This document shows positions 33,866-45,935 of a stretch of 64,000 bases of DNA, one piece after another; the stretch's first letter is position 1, and every line of letters starts with the position of its first letter. The position numbers and the translations under genes were made by a program. The notes under the pieces are model-generated. The model saw only the letters and a program-made list of their open reading frames with translations, ran no database searches and was not told the DNA's origin. The stretch comes from Fragilariopsis cylindrus CCMP1102 (lineage: Eukaryota; Bacillariophyta; Bacillariophyceae; Bacillariales; Bacillariaceae). The stretch covers positions 1,201,704-1,265,703 of the forward strand of contig FMBT01000291.1 of NCBI GenBank assembly GCA_900095095.1. The letters are read 5' to 3'.

Positions 33866-34379
33866 ATTTTAGTATATCTGCGACTTGAAAGTATTCAATT
33901 TTTGCTATGCTGCAACCGTTGTTGTTGTTGTTCTTGAATTTTTTTCTAAAATCTGATGTCAAGGCCAGGACTAGTCGGTGTCACTGGATAGTGTAGTATT
34001 GATTAAGTTCTGATATTGTTCTGCTGTACAGTGCATAAACTTGTTGTTGTGTTGACACAGCACAGCACATTCATTCATTTTTTTAAGAGTGAAGAAATAA
34101 GTCGTTATTCGTCATTCTTTTTATCAAAAAGAATTGTTGCATACTTTGTACATGCGATCGCTAACTTAGGATATTTAAAAAAAATGTTCGGCGATTGTTC
34201 GCGAGGAAGCTCAACTTAACGATGAGTCACGCGGGATTAAAAATGTATCTTTCCAGCGAAGATGATCAATCGATCTATTTATTTTTATCTTCTACAATTT
34301 TAAATCATCTCTACTGACATTCTGACATTCGAATGAATCAACAAAATCAAAAAGAAAAAGGAAAACCAGCATCGCGACG
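33866..34379. other. Divergent promoter region
   Basis: About 510 bp between protein III (-) and the K+ channel (+). It holds GTTGTTGTTGTTG near 33920. Short open frames are not convincing. Confidence 0.5.
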
Positions 34380-36216
34380 ATGATGATGTTGATGAAATGC
34401 ACATACTCGTTGACGAAGTGTAATACTTGTTGTACTACTAGTAGTAAGATCTTAACAAAATCATGCGATGATTGGAAATACGAAAACAAAATTTGTTTCG
34501 TCTTCGTTTTATTATTTTTATTAATAATGATATTGCCGATAGCCGTAGTGGAATCCTTTCAATTATTCGTCAATCCAGGAGCAACGTTAATTGGGAAAAC
34601 TATAAGCAGTCGAAGCCGACGATATCAGTCCATATTATCGTTACAACCGTTAGCGCTTATGAAATCAACATCAGTATTAGCATCGACATCACGAGCACCA
34701 TATGCCAAAACATTATCGGCATCGACGTCAACGTCGACATTGACATCGACACGGATATCAATGTCTACTCGTCATTCCTCTTTGTGGTGGTCGCCCTTAT
34801 CCTTAAATACAAGCAGCAAAATCAATAACAGGCGTAGTATCAAAATCAAAGTAAAAAATAATGACAATGATAACGAAAACGAAAACAAACGATAACGACA
34901 ATGTTATCGGTCGTATTACGAGTAGTAGGACTACCGGTAATCTTCGTCTTATAGTGAAGAATATACTTTATACCATAACAATACCCTTTCCTGCTGTTCT
35001 ACGGAGGAAACGGAAACGGAAACGGAAACGTAAGCAGTTGAAGCAAGGAAACAACAACAACAACAACAACAACATAATCAATCATTTACCGTTACGTTCT
35101 GCATTTATTGCTATTGGAGTATATCTTTCAATTGGAATTATTGGGTACAAGTATATATTATTATCGTCTCTCCCGATTACTGATATAATATATTTTTGTT
35201 GTGTATGCTTATCGACTGTTGGATACGGCGACGTGATTGTACCAATAACAAATTCAGAAAAAGTATTTACAATATTTTATGCTATGTCTGGAATATTACT
35301 TTGGTCGTCTGCAATTGCAACTATCTGTACAGAAGTAATTGAATTAGAGAAAAATACAGCAACGTCGCTACTTAAAAATCAAAGCAAATCACATATATTA
35401 CAGTTTTATGACAAACATATGCCTAAAGTTGTACAGCAACAGCAGCAGCAACAGGAGAAGGAGAAGGAAAAACAACTGCAGGATCAACAAGATAGTCAAA
35501 CAACAGCAGCAGACACTGAAACAGAAACAACGAAAGACATTATCAGTAGAACCAATTCATCGATTGTATCTGACAATAGTGGTCATGAAATGGAAACAAC
35601 AAAAGCAACAACAGCAGCAAAATCATCGAATAATAAGCAATTATTTTCATCATTTTCATCACAATTACAATTATGGAAGACAATATTATTTAAATCACTA
35701 CCGAAACCTACATTCGTTATATTATCGTGTGGATATATCATTGGTAAGGTAGAAGGATGGAATATCATTGATGGTATATATTTTAGTTTTATAACAGCAA
35801 CAACTATTGGGCTAGGTGATATTGTACCAGTTACTAAATTAGGCCGGATGTTTGTTATAATACTAATACCGGCATTGTTAGCAGCAGCTGGTCAAATATT
35901 TGCATCTATAACACAAATATGTATACGACAACAACAACATAAGTTATTTGAAATGGAGTATAATAATGGATTAACACAGAACGATCTTTCATTAATGGAT
36001 TTAAATCATGATGGGAAAATTTCGAAAGATGAATATGTATTATATATGTTAATGGAAATGGGTATCGTTGAAATATCAGACGTCAATGAATTACATGACC
36101 AATTCAAGAAATTCGATGTGACACAGTCTGGTTTTATTGAATCAGAAGATCTACGCATTATGAAAGAATTGAGACGACGAAGAAATACTACTACTATTTC
36201 TCCTACATATATCTAG
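34380..36216 (+). CDS. Two-pore-domain K+ channel with EF hands, probable plastid leader (one frameshift)
   Basis: The channel part (frame from 34861) has four membrane segments and two pore loops: STVGYGDV after the first helix and TTIGLGDI after the third, the selectivity filters of a tandem-pore (TPK/K2P) channel. Two EF hands follow in the C-terminus, DLNHDGKISKDE and DVTQSGFIESED, both with complete Ca2+ ligands, as in plant TPK channels gated by calcium. Upstream, the frame from 34380 encodes a strong signal peptide ending VVESF-QLF and a Ser/Thr/Arg-rich, acid-poor transit-like stretch. It runs into the channel frame in the Asn/Asp/Glu repeat at about 34855-34900, one base extra or two missing. 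If joined (~612 residues) this would be a plastid K+ channel comparable in role to thylakoid TPK3 of plants; if not, the channel starts at 34861 and the location is unknown. A long Gln-rich loop sits between the two pore halves. Confidence 0.85.
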
Positions 36217-37124
36217 CATTTGTATTTTGCCTCTTGTTAACATCACGAAAACACGTATGTGTATGTGTGTGTGACACTGATTAACCATATTAGGACTAGT
36301 TGAATTCCATAGATACTCAACTACTGCCTCACTATTGATGAATAAGCAAATAGATGGGAACTAACAGGGGAATCTATTCTAATACAACATTAATAGTATG
36401 CTTTTTTATAATATTATATCAAGCTTTAAAAATTATAGTAAGATTGATTCGACAGTGATATTTGTACTTCTAAATACGTCCAGAAAGGATGCCAAGTTCG
36501 CTGGAGAGATATGCCTATGGTAAGAATATTATGATGCTCTTGAGTCAAGTCATTTCCGATCTCTGTTGTGACGACACTTAGTCTGCATAAACTCCTCTGA
36601 AGCACGGTATTGAGTTTGTGAAGAGGGAGGAAAAATTGGCAATAATTAACTGATACCTTCCAGTGAGCGTTTTACGTAGTGACTATATAAAAGAGAACTG
36701 CAGCATACTGTATGTACTCATACTTCATCAAGTTCCCGATGACTTATCAAGGTAAAAAATAAAGTTTGTTTCTTTCAACTTGTTGATTTAATTTCTCTGG
36801 AATAAGTACTAAATAACGCTTATAAATAACGAGAACAAAGAAAACGACGAAATAGCGTTCCTGCGTTCTACAATCCATGTCAATAATCTAAAGTAAAATT
36901 GAAAATAAGGAAAAAAATGGGTTGATAGGGCAGCAACAGCAGCAGAAAAAGGTGTATTAGTATAATAGCATAAGGTCAGAGCCGTTGTGCGCGAGCAGCA
37001 TTAGAATTGACAATGCTACTTAGAGGCATAATCGATCCAATCATACTCCGCCCTTAATTTTTCTTTTAGTATGACATATTTCGTTGTCTTCATCCATCAA
37101 CTAAGATTAAAAAAAGATGCTGCA
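36217..37124. other. Intergenic, convergent 3' flanks
   Basis: About 900 bp between the ends of the K+ channel (+) and U2AF (-) genes. AT-rich; includes CAGCAACAGCAGCAG near 36933. No gene seen. Confidence 0.5.
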
Positions 37125-38865
37125 TCAAGCAAATTCCTTATTTGCAAATTTTGCTTCATCGAAAAAAGTCGCTTGAACCCTCCTCCCATCAAATGTACGA
37201 CCCTGAAGCCCCGTGATTGCCTTCGAAGAATCGTCCGTTGACGCATATTCTAAAAAGATCTTTGTCACTCCGGGTTCTCCAGCTTTTGGAATGAATACAT
37301 TCAGTAACTGCCCATATTGACCGCATTCTTCTTTAGTATCTTCTAGGATATCAGTATATTCCTCTTCATTGGCTAAATCATCATTAGTGAGCATATTTTG
37401 CAGTTCGACGACCCGAGTAGCTTGCACGGTACCAGCATTCATAGCGGCTGCACCTTGACCTGGAACTGTTTTACCAGCAAGGAGTTCACCCGACATGTAC
37501 TTGGCTAGAACATCCTCCCAGTTACCATGATTATCAGGAGGTCCGCTCCATTTTGATGGTCGTCCTACACGAAGTTGGGCTCCCATGAAGGGGATGTTGT
37601 TCAAATTGAGAGCATTGGCGGCATCTTCTCGCGTTCGCATTTCAACAAATGCGAATTTGCCACTAACACGACAGGATGTAATGGGATTTCCAGCCATGGT
37701 ATTAAGTCCTACTTGTTCTATAATATTTTATTGGAAACGTTACGGATTCAATATTGCGTATATAATAATGTCACCACCACCACGAAAAAGAAAAAGTTAG
37801 TTAACTAACACGAGCTAATAAGAGGGACGCCAAAACGTAATACGGACACTAACTACTGTAATCCCTTGTACACAAAAAAAACAGTGCGGTATTGCTACTT
37901 ACCCATAGCGTTGCCTAAAAATTCCCGTAACATTTGTTCTGTCATTTCTGGCGTTGTATTTCCCACGAAGAGTTCTCTATTAATCTTCTCTTGCTCTGCG
38001 TCCAATACGGTCCCCTGTGGTAATGCTTGTCCCGTTAATTGTTGCCAAGTTCGAGACGGGACGGGTGGACCAGCATACTTCGATGGACGACTAACCTTCA
38101 GAACGGCCCCTAAAAAGGGAATTCCATTAAGATTAAGTGCATTGTTCGCCACTACAGGATTGACGAGTTCAATAAAAGCAAATTTACTATTGACTCTACA
38201 ATTTACAATCGGTGCTTCTTCAGGTCCACAGAGATTGGTACGTTTCATGGCCCCGTTAAGGAACTGCAGCAGTAACATTTCTGATGTCCCCGGTGGAGTA
38301 TTTCCAACAAATAACTCCGATTGATCTTTTCCTGGGCCGCTTGATGAGCATTCTGTAGTATAAAACACAATAGTAGGTACAAGTAATTTACAGTATGTAA
38401 ATACAATACACAATAGAAGAAATAAACAAAAGTATTAGATAAAGAAATAGCTCTATTCCGTTGCGGATAGAAATAATATGTCTTGTTGATCTTGAGCTTA
38501 AGAATAATGAGAAAACTAAAACGAAGGTATCTTCTTCTTCTTCTCGCAGATTAAAATATATATACCGTATCGTATGTTATTCGAACCATCCACCATCATG
38601 TTTTTTTGTTCATTCATCGCATTGCACCGATCGAATGTTGTTGTTGCGGTATTAATTAACTTACCGTAGCTGAAGCAAAGGCAGGTAAGGAGGGAAGACC
38701 GGTGAAGGATCCTGGTGGTCCATTTCCATATGGAACAATAGGAGGTAGACTAGAATACTGTGGTGGTTGAGGTGGTAAGCCAGTTGGAATAGACTGAGTT
38801 AAAGCATCACCGCCATCTCGTTCACGCGAACGTGATCGAGAACGTTGTCTACCGTCAGATGACAT
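37125..38865 (-). CDS. U2AF2: U2AF large subunit (U2AF65-like splicing factor; one frameshift)
   Basis: Exons 38865-38665, 38352-37903 and 37708-37125, with GTAAGT donors at both introns. A short N-terminal RS region (RQRSRSRSRERDGG) is followed by two RNA-recognition motifs (ELFVGNTPPGTSEM..KFAFIEL and ELFVGNTTPEMTEQ..KFAFVEM) and a C-terminal U2AF-homology motif (VVELQNMLTNDDL..GVTKIFLEY..GLQGRTFDGRRV), with the R-x-F signature that binds ULM peptides of SF1/SF3b. It recognises the polypyrimidine tract at 3' splice sites. In exon 2 one G is missing in CGG(G)AG at about 38316; restoring frame gives EKINR-ELFVGN, the same words as the start of the second RRM. The two RRMs are unusually alike, each followed by RPSK-(Y/W)-(A/S)-GPP, suggesting an internal duplication or homogenisation. 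Length (~410 residues) is on the short side. Confidence 0.88.
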
Positions 38866-39496
38866 CTTGATTTTGAATTAACTTAAGTGTATGTTGTATC
38901 GTTGTTGGAAAGTCGAAGATGAGGCCCAAGTTGAAAGTAAAGACAACAAAAATAAAATTTATCTGTTGCTCATTGATTTTGTTTGTCTTGTTTGTTTATT
39001 GCAGATTGCTACCGGTACGTTAGATTGTCGATTTTAATCAGCGTAACAACATTAATTAAATACATCTACTGTAGTTAGTGCTTGGTTGAAAGCGCGCAAT
39101 ATTAGGACGGTACAAGGTATATGTTAAAAGGTAGTATAAGGTATGTTAAAAGGTATTAATAGTACGTTGTGTTCAATGAGCGCGCACATCATTTAACATA
39201 AAATTTTTAGGGGGGTAAGAGAAACTAAAATTTTTCGTTCAATTTGTGAGGTTAGAGTGGCATCCTCGTTGTAGATTGTGTCCGTTACTTTTCATCAACG
39301 GTTTTTTGTTTTTCAGAAGTCGCAGTTCATGATACTTTTTGATGTCAAGCTCTTCTCGCCGTTGTTTTGCGAGATAAAAACAGCACAATTTATCTCATTA
39401 AATTAATTTTTTAAAGAAAATTTCTTAATAAATCGCCTTCGCAACTTCTTCACAAATCACTCGAACATACAATTAATATTTAACAACATTAAAGAA
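38866..39496. other. Divergent promoter region
   Basis: About 630 bp between U2AF (-) and a small membrane protein (+). It contains a repeated GTATGTTAAAAGGTA word (about 39119-39155) and GAAAGCGCGCAA near 39090. No gene seen. Confidence 0.5.
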
Positions 39497-40015
39497 ATGA
39501 ATAGTCCTACTGCAACCCTTACAAATATTCAAGAAAACATCCAAGAGACCATATCATTAGACAGTACTGATATCACAGAGATGAGTAGTTATATCACAGA
39601 GATGAGTAGTTTTATTCCAAAAGAGCTTGAAAAGCCAGTGATTGGTATTGCGGTAAGTTAAGTCACCGCCATTTTTGTCGCATTTCATTCCATTGAAGAC
39701 GTTCTCTTCTTCTTCTTGTAGCTTTCTCTCTCTCACACACTCACTTTCTGACCTGTTCCTTCACTCCAACCGCATTGATATAATAATATAATGGTCTTTT
39801 TGTTGTCATAGATTGTGTTTGCAATTCTCATGCTTCTGGGTCTAGTAAAGACTTTCTCGACCAAAGGAAAGGCAGTACAGTTTGAAGCATCTTTCAAGTC
39901 GCCAGTGAAATCCGCATCTGTTTCTACATCAACGCCTATCGATAAGAAGACTGGAACTGTCATGACACCAGCAGGACGAAGGTCGGCACGCCTTGCCAGG
40001 AGAAAGGAAGATTAG
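39497..40015 (+). CDS. Small single-pass membrane protein of unknown function
   Basis: Exon 1 at 39497-39652 and exon 2 at 39812-40015 (GTAAGT donor, CATAG acceptor, phase 0) give about 119 residues. A polar N-terminus with a short duplicated ITEMSSY/ITEMSSF is followed by one membrane helix spanning the exon junction (PVIGIA-IVFAILMLLGLV), then a basic tail (GRRSARLARRKED). No family recognised. The topology suggests a tail-facing membrane anchor. The consistent splice sites and hydrophobic segment argue that it is real. Confidence 0.6.
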
Positions 40016-40730
40016 GACTACTAACTAACTTACCGTACCGTGGAAAAGAACAAAAGAAAGAAGCAATCATGCTCACAATAACACGCATTTTTACCCAAGA
40101 GAGGAGAAGTACACATAGCCAATCGGGAGTATCAATCAATCAACACATATCTCCAAAGGGGGAGTATCTAGATTTGGGGAATCGGAATGAATGTCTATCT
40201 GTTATAGTACTTGTCCTGCCAAAATGTTAATTTTTAATAATGTCTATTGTTTAAATCAAACCACACACGTACAGTAGTTAATCTAATTTGTATATACAAT
40301 TTATGATTTGCTAAAGACAACAAAAAAAAATTATCGTCCATATGTTGTATGCTTCTCTTTTGTCTAGATTTGGGGAACCGGAGTGAATTGTCTCTATGTA
40401 AATACGTACTTGTCCTGCTGAATGTTATTTTTAATTTTGTCTACTGTTAATCAAACTCGAATCAAGCTTATGATGTGTCGTAGGGTTTCATTTGCGAATG
40501 GAATGGGAAATGAGGAGTAATACATTCTCAATTTTTTTTTCGTTTGTAAAACTTGTACTACAGTAGAAAGCTAAATTTAATAATACGTTATTTAATTTTG
40601 TGCTTTTGGTAATTGCTTTACTATAACAAATAAAAACGGCGCTGCAAATATCAATACAATTGGATCAATTATATCATAATGTCCTCATCGAAAAGTGATT
40701 TTCTGAATTCGTTATTTTCTTTTTCCTGAT
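40016..40730. other. Intergenic region with a duplicated 3' flank
   Basis: About 715 bp between the membrane protein gene (+) and RPN7 (-), mostly taken up by the diverged direct repeat listed separately. No gene seen. Confidence 0.5.
40167..40455 (+). repeat. Diverged ~95-bp direct repeat (two copies)
   Basis: Copies at about 40167-40260 and 40363-40455. Both begin TCTAGATTTGGGGAA, share ACTTGTCCTG and an ATGTTA-TTTTTAAT core, and end near TTAAATCAAAC / TTAATCAAAC. Roughly 80% alike with small indels, separated by about 100 bp. Confidence 0.8.
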
Positions 40731-42431
40731 TTACAAATCCACAACCCGAGCTAATTTTTGGATTCTATTCAAGAGCAAATCACCCTTTTGAATTGTTTCT
40801 CGATATTGTGCGTTCTTCAAATCGGGTCGGTTCGTTAAGATGACACCACCATATTTGTCAATCTTTGCGGAAAGACGTCCCGCCGCAATGAACCTACTTG
40901 CATGATAATCGACGAAGTCGACACTAACCCCAAATGCATCAGCCATTGCCTGTAATGTTACGGACTGATACGAATCTAAAAACTGCTTGTATGCTAGAAT
41001 ATGAAGTTCTCGCATCCAGAACGATAAATGGGGTTGGATGTATCGATCTGCCTGTAGAATCGGTTCGACTTCTACCATTGCATTGAGAAATGTCTTGTAG
41101 TCACAATCATATAAGGATTGAACCAGTTTGATCTTAGAGAGAACAACAATGGGCGAATGAATTTCACGAGTGGAAAACAGCGAGGTTATGTTAGTGAGTG
41201 AATTTTATTTTTATTTTTTTAAAGGAGAAAATAGATTTATTTATTCCACTGCTCACTGCAGGATCGACGGTATTGTCGAATATCACATGCAGTGTAGTAC
41301 TAAATTTTTTTTTACTTACTACAGTAGGGATGTCATTCGCAACAGACAAGATTTCAGGTCCATCAAGAATTTTTTCCTTGATTAGTGGTCGAGGTAGATG
41401 CAATAAATTGGATAAAATAGAATATACAATAAACTCTTGATAGGAACATATTTCATTACAAGAAAAGGTTGCAATACAATCAATCAAGAGTGCAGCCGCT
41501 CCCTTGATATCACGTTCCAAAAATCGTTGAAGGCCACGATAAACCTTGAGACGATTGCGACGGTCCCAGTCTCCACCACCTCCCTCAGTGACAATCTTAT
41601 TGGCCTAAATAAATACAAAGAACAAAGAAAGGTACAATATATGAAAGGTATTATTATTATTGTTAGTATTATTAGAATGATGATGAGCGTTGTGGGGTCG
41701 CAAATGATAATGATAATGATAATGATAATGATAATGATGACGATGACGAACGACTATGCCTTCACAGACACAATTAAATTAAATTCGATTCAAATTCGTC
41801 ACGATCGCTGGTATTACAGTTGGTTACTTACTTGATCAATTGATTCCGATGCATTTTTAGAATCACCATAAAAGGATGATACACGAGACGATTCCATAAC
41901 GGCATCAATTTTTTTACCACTAGAAATTTTTGGTAAATTTAATAGTTTTTTATATGCCTCTAACGCTTCATCTTCTGTTAATGACTTTGCAGCAAATCGT
42001 GCTATTTCAATCCGTGCATCCATTACCTCCATATCACCAGCAGATTCTTTAGCATCATCAACTTTTTCTTCAAGAGTTTGTACCATTTTAGTATTACTTT
42101 CTTTTTTTGCAGCAATATCTTCGATGGACCATATTCCTGTCGTTACGCCTAAACTACTTTCAACGTATTCATACAAAGATGGATTTTCTAATTCTTCTCG
42201 TATACGAGTTAAGACCTTTGTTTGTAAATTAGTACCATCCTCGTCGCCAGTTTCACCGTGAAATGCCTTCACCGTAAGCTTATGGATTTGTTGAGCTAAT
42301 TCCATATCAGGATACGGCGATGCTGAATCTTCCGATGCTGATGGTTGACCAAGTTTTGCCTTTTTGGTAGTAGTTGTTTTCTTTTTTGCCTCGGCATTTG
42401 CCCCATCATCAATTTTCTCATCGGAAGTCAT
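40731..42431 (-). CDS. PSMD6: 26S proteasome regulatory subunit RPN7 (PSMD6)
   Basis: Three exons, 42431-41832, 41604-41320 and 41132-40731, all in phase and with GTAAGT donors, give about 428 residues, the size of yeast Rpn7. The N-terminal part has the helical repeats with MDARIEIARFAAKSL. Exon 2 starts ANKIVTEGGGGDWDRRNRLKVY and continues CSYQEFIVYSILSNLL and DGPEILSV. Exon 3 carries the PCI/winged-helix domain (LVQSLYDCDYKTFL, AMADAFGVSVDFVDYHASRFI, GRLSAKIDKYGGVI). It is a scaffold subunit of the proteasome lid, next to the deubiquitinase Rpn11. The Lys/Thr-rich first 30 residues are an extension. The intron at 41831-41605 has a pure (AATGAT)n tract. Frame intact. Confidence 0.93.
41703..41739. 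repeat. (AATGAT)n microsatellite in an RPN7 intron
   Basis: About six exact hexamer copies, followed by a GATGACGATGACGA run. Entirely intronic. Confidence 0.9.
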
Positions 42432-42976
42432 CTTTAAATCTTTATGGTAGTTGTTATTACTATTATTATCGTCTTTGTTCTTCGTACAGTAGTTGCTATC
42501 AACTCTTCAGTTCCTCTGGCTGATATTATTGTTTGCTAATATATTTTACTGTCAAGATAATTTCAAATTGGAAATTGTACAACGTAACAACAGCGTGAAA
42601 CGCCATTTCGAAGCTTATCGACGTTCAACGAAATCTCGCAATTCATTAGAGTATGATTAGTATGCTATATGCATATACCCGTACTGTAGGATATAAATCT
42701 TTATACGGTACATACACCAAATTCTATTAATACGTAATAACAGATGCGCGCAAAATAACAGCTTGACATCGTTTTTCTCGTGCGAACGCAAAAAAGATCG
42801 CATCACAAAATATTCATTTGTCAAATAATTTCTCGGGAAGACATGCTGGGAAACAGATGACAGATTTGAAGGGAATGAATGAGAACTTCAGTTACATGCA
42901 ACCATATCAATCAAACTACAATAAAGTTAGGAAGCAACATAAATATTTCTTTCAAAGCAACAACAACAACATCATC
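42432..42976. other. Divergent promoter region
   Basis: About 545 bp between RPN7 (-) and the plastid-type protein (+). The frame of the latter is open upstream to 42818, but the ATG at 42977 is the one that yields a signal peptide. Contains CAGATGCGCGCAAAA near 42742. Confidence 0.5.
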
Positions 42977-44596
42977 ATGAAATTTTCTTCATTTGCTCTC
43001 GCATCCCTCTCTTTCTTTGAGGCTACCTCATCGGTGACATCGTTTTCACCGGCGAAAGTACATACCTCGATTATTGTTACCAGAAGAATGGGGTACTTAG
43101 ATGATCTAGCAGCGGATTTATCTGCACCTGATTCTAATCCTATCCCAGCAGAAGAAGCACGCGAAGCGAATGTTATGTCCAAAGACAAAATTGTTGGTGC
43201 TGGTCCAGGAGATTGGGATAGTTATGTAGAATTTGATGAGTTTGATGGAGGTGATGGTCAGATGGGTGTTGCTGGTGATGGTAATAAAGGATTAGATAAA
43301 TTTGATATGTCCACAATTGCCAAGTCGAAATCAATGTCTGGTAAGAATAAGATAATCGAATCAAATCAAATCAAATCATACGTTAGTTCGTGTTGTCATA
43401 AGGCGGTATACGGTACTTGTATTTCTCAATACATCCTATCTTCTCACGACTCTAATTTTAAAAACTATCAAATTTCTATTTGTGTCTTTTTTTTTATTGT
43501 TCTCGTTATAATACAGCCAAAAATGCATGGGGTACTAATACCGGATATGCGGATACTTTAATTGAACAAGGTGTTGATACTTCCCGGGCGCAACAACTAG
43601 AAAATTGGTGAGATATATATTATATCCTTTATTATACTTACTTTGATTTTATATAATTATTTTGGGCACACTACGGTATCGTCTTCATATCACGAATGCT
43701 TGAATGCTTGAATGTTTTCCTGCCTTTACATTCCTGGTCCACTCACTCACAATCTCTTTCACATACAATCAACCGTGCACAATTTCCCCGTTAACTATTA
43801 CCTATTTTATTAGGCACAATCAACAAGAAGTATTGCAAAAACGCAAAGCACAACGGTCCTTGACAGAAGACTTTGACAGCGTCGATTCATCGGAAGATGA
43901 AAACTGGAGAAACCTTGCATCCTTTGGTGTGGAACGTAACCAGGTAATTAAAATAATTACCAGTGTGTGTGTTGATGAGAGAATGTCATGTCATTCTATA
44001 CAATGCATTTTTCTCCCAATAATAAGATGAATCGAATCGAGTTTATCATCTAGTTCTCTCACTCACTCTCTTTTTTCTTCTTCTTTTTTATTGCACTTTA
44101 ATACTTCTCATCACTTCTTTAGGAATTCGACATGGACGAAGCATTCGGAGCTGTCGCTGCTGACACAAACATTGAAGGTACCATTGATCTAACAGGTCAG
44201 ATGAATGCCGGCTACGCAGTGCATGAAATGAGTTTAAAGGTAAATACTGCTACTGTTACTACTAATAATAATAGCAAAGACAACTTACCGAATTTGGTAG
44301 TTAATTAATCTTTTACGACTTGAATAATTCTCTCACATTATATATCCTTTTGAAAAAACAATCAAAAACAAAATCAGAATCCTTATATGGGCTTTGCAGA
44401 TTTTCGGGCTGCCTTTACTGACGATTCACCGAAGGAATTTACTTGTTCTCCTTCCGAGGGTGCTCTCAAGCAAAGAGAAGCGACAGATTTCACGGTCAAG
44501 TTTAAGGCTCAAGGGCCTGGTGTTGTAGAAGGATACCTTGTCATTGAAACAGAAGACTTCAAAAAGACTTGGAAAGTGATTGGACGAACGGGATAA
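42977..44596 (+). CDS. Plastid-targeted protein of unknown function with a beta-sandwich-like C-terminus
   Basis: Five exons: 42977-43340, 43517-43607, 43814-43943, 44123-44239 and 44378-44596, all with consistent phases. The signal peptide MKFSSFALASLSFFEA ends SVTSF-SPAK, a clear plastid-import cleavage motif. The mature part has GDWDSYVEFDEFDGGDGQMG, AWGTNTGYADTLIEQG, then SVDSSEDENWRNLASFGVE. The last exon (NPYMGFADFRAAF..FTCSPSEGALKQREATDFTVKF..VEGYLVIETEDFKKTWKV) resembles an immunoglobulin-like MSP/ASH fold in its pattern (P-x-x-G-L, F-x-V-x-F, G-x-L-x-I). I know no named function. Frame intact, so it is a good reference gene for splice signals here. Confidence 0.8.
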
Positions 44597-45935
44597 ATTA
44601 TATATATTTGTTATTCATTTTTTGTGCCGGTAGCTATTTTTTGGATTAAAGAAAAATGAATTCGTCTACACATTAACATTGACTTCAACTACATTTGTTA
44701 TTTAAAAACATGATATTCCTCTCAAAAGTAGAATAAAAAAATCAGAACTCGTCATAGTAAGTTGTAATAAAATATTTGACATAGTCACAAGTCCGCTATC
44801 TTCTTAATATATTTTCAATTACCACTGCAGTAATATTATGGTGTGCTTAATTCTAAGATATATCCTACATGGTGTGCCTAGTGGGAGCAGCTAAAAATGG
44901 ACAAGAAACTGGATGCATAATGAATTATACAACTACTACTTTTCATAGAGTTTGGATCCTATTTTCTAAATAATAATTTTGGGGTACTTGGCATCTTTCC
45001 CCACAAAACTTAAGTGTATGAAATAAAATCATTCGCTTTTTTCTATTAGTTCTGATGAAGCCAGGTAAAGATTAGACCACAATCTGTCATTATCTACTTA
45101 TCTGGAAATGTTAACAATGATAGATACTGGGATGACATTAACAATTGTCCACCACTGATGTACTATGAGGTGACATCCGATCCCCCCCACTCACTTTGTG
45201 AACATAGTGCGGTGTTCATGTAGGGTTCCACCACCACTGCCCATTTCCAAAAGCAAAAGGAAGCGCACACAGACACATGTAATGTGCCTGTGTGATTGGG
45301 CATACCACCTTGGTAATTTGACCAATAATGTTCATCTTTCTTCAATGTTAAAATTGGGAGTCCCTCAAAGGAAATGTAACAGCAGACAGATTGTCCCAGG
45401 CAACAATGTTGTATCATTTGCGCACTACAGTATCTAGGTTAATGTACATGTATCCACATCCTTCAGAACCTATTCGTCATGAAAATTATATACGCAACCA
45501 TACCATTGAGTAAGTAGGATCCTAAGAGTTATGATTGATTCTTCTTCATTTTATAAAATGTGAACCTTTGGACAGATTTAGTCCTTCATAGATTTTATAC
45601 ATTATTCATATCCGTATATCAAATATTGATTCGCATACTTTTTGCGCCGGGGGGCACAGCGCCAATAAATAAAAAAAGCATAATATGCATCGCAGGCGAA
45701 AAATTAGCGAAAGTATGAATTTTTTTACTATCCATAAAGAACAAATAAAAACGCGATAACAACTATCACATACGGTGTCGCTACCAGCGAAATAAATATG
45801 CACTATTCTTCCTTCAACTTATTATAAATCTTACCTATTACTGTAGTACAGTAGAATAGAGTGATTCTCTCATTCACAATCAAAAAGTCCACCACAGTAC
45901 TTCACGTGGTTAATTCCCCCCTCTGCCTTTCGACA
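44597..45935. other. Long intergenic region
   Basis: About 1.3 kb between the plastid-type protein and the metacaspase, both rightward. Short open frames on both strands near 45163-45437 lack coding character. A GC-rich island, GCGCCGGGGGGCACAGCGCC, lies at about 45643-45664 in otherwise AT-rich DNA. No gene seen. Confidence 0.5.

Noticed and set aside
34016-34219. 67-residue open frame upstream of the K+ channel
   Set aside because: No family, no splice context, and it lies in the divergent promoter region.
45643-45664. GC-rich GCGCC...GCGCC island as a hairpin terminator or tRNA
   Set aside because: The GCGCC words are direct, not inverted, repeats, and no cloverleaf can be drawn.
44597-45935. 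Short open frames at 45163-45437 as a gene
   Set aside because: No homology, splice or composition support, and both strands are equally open.
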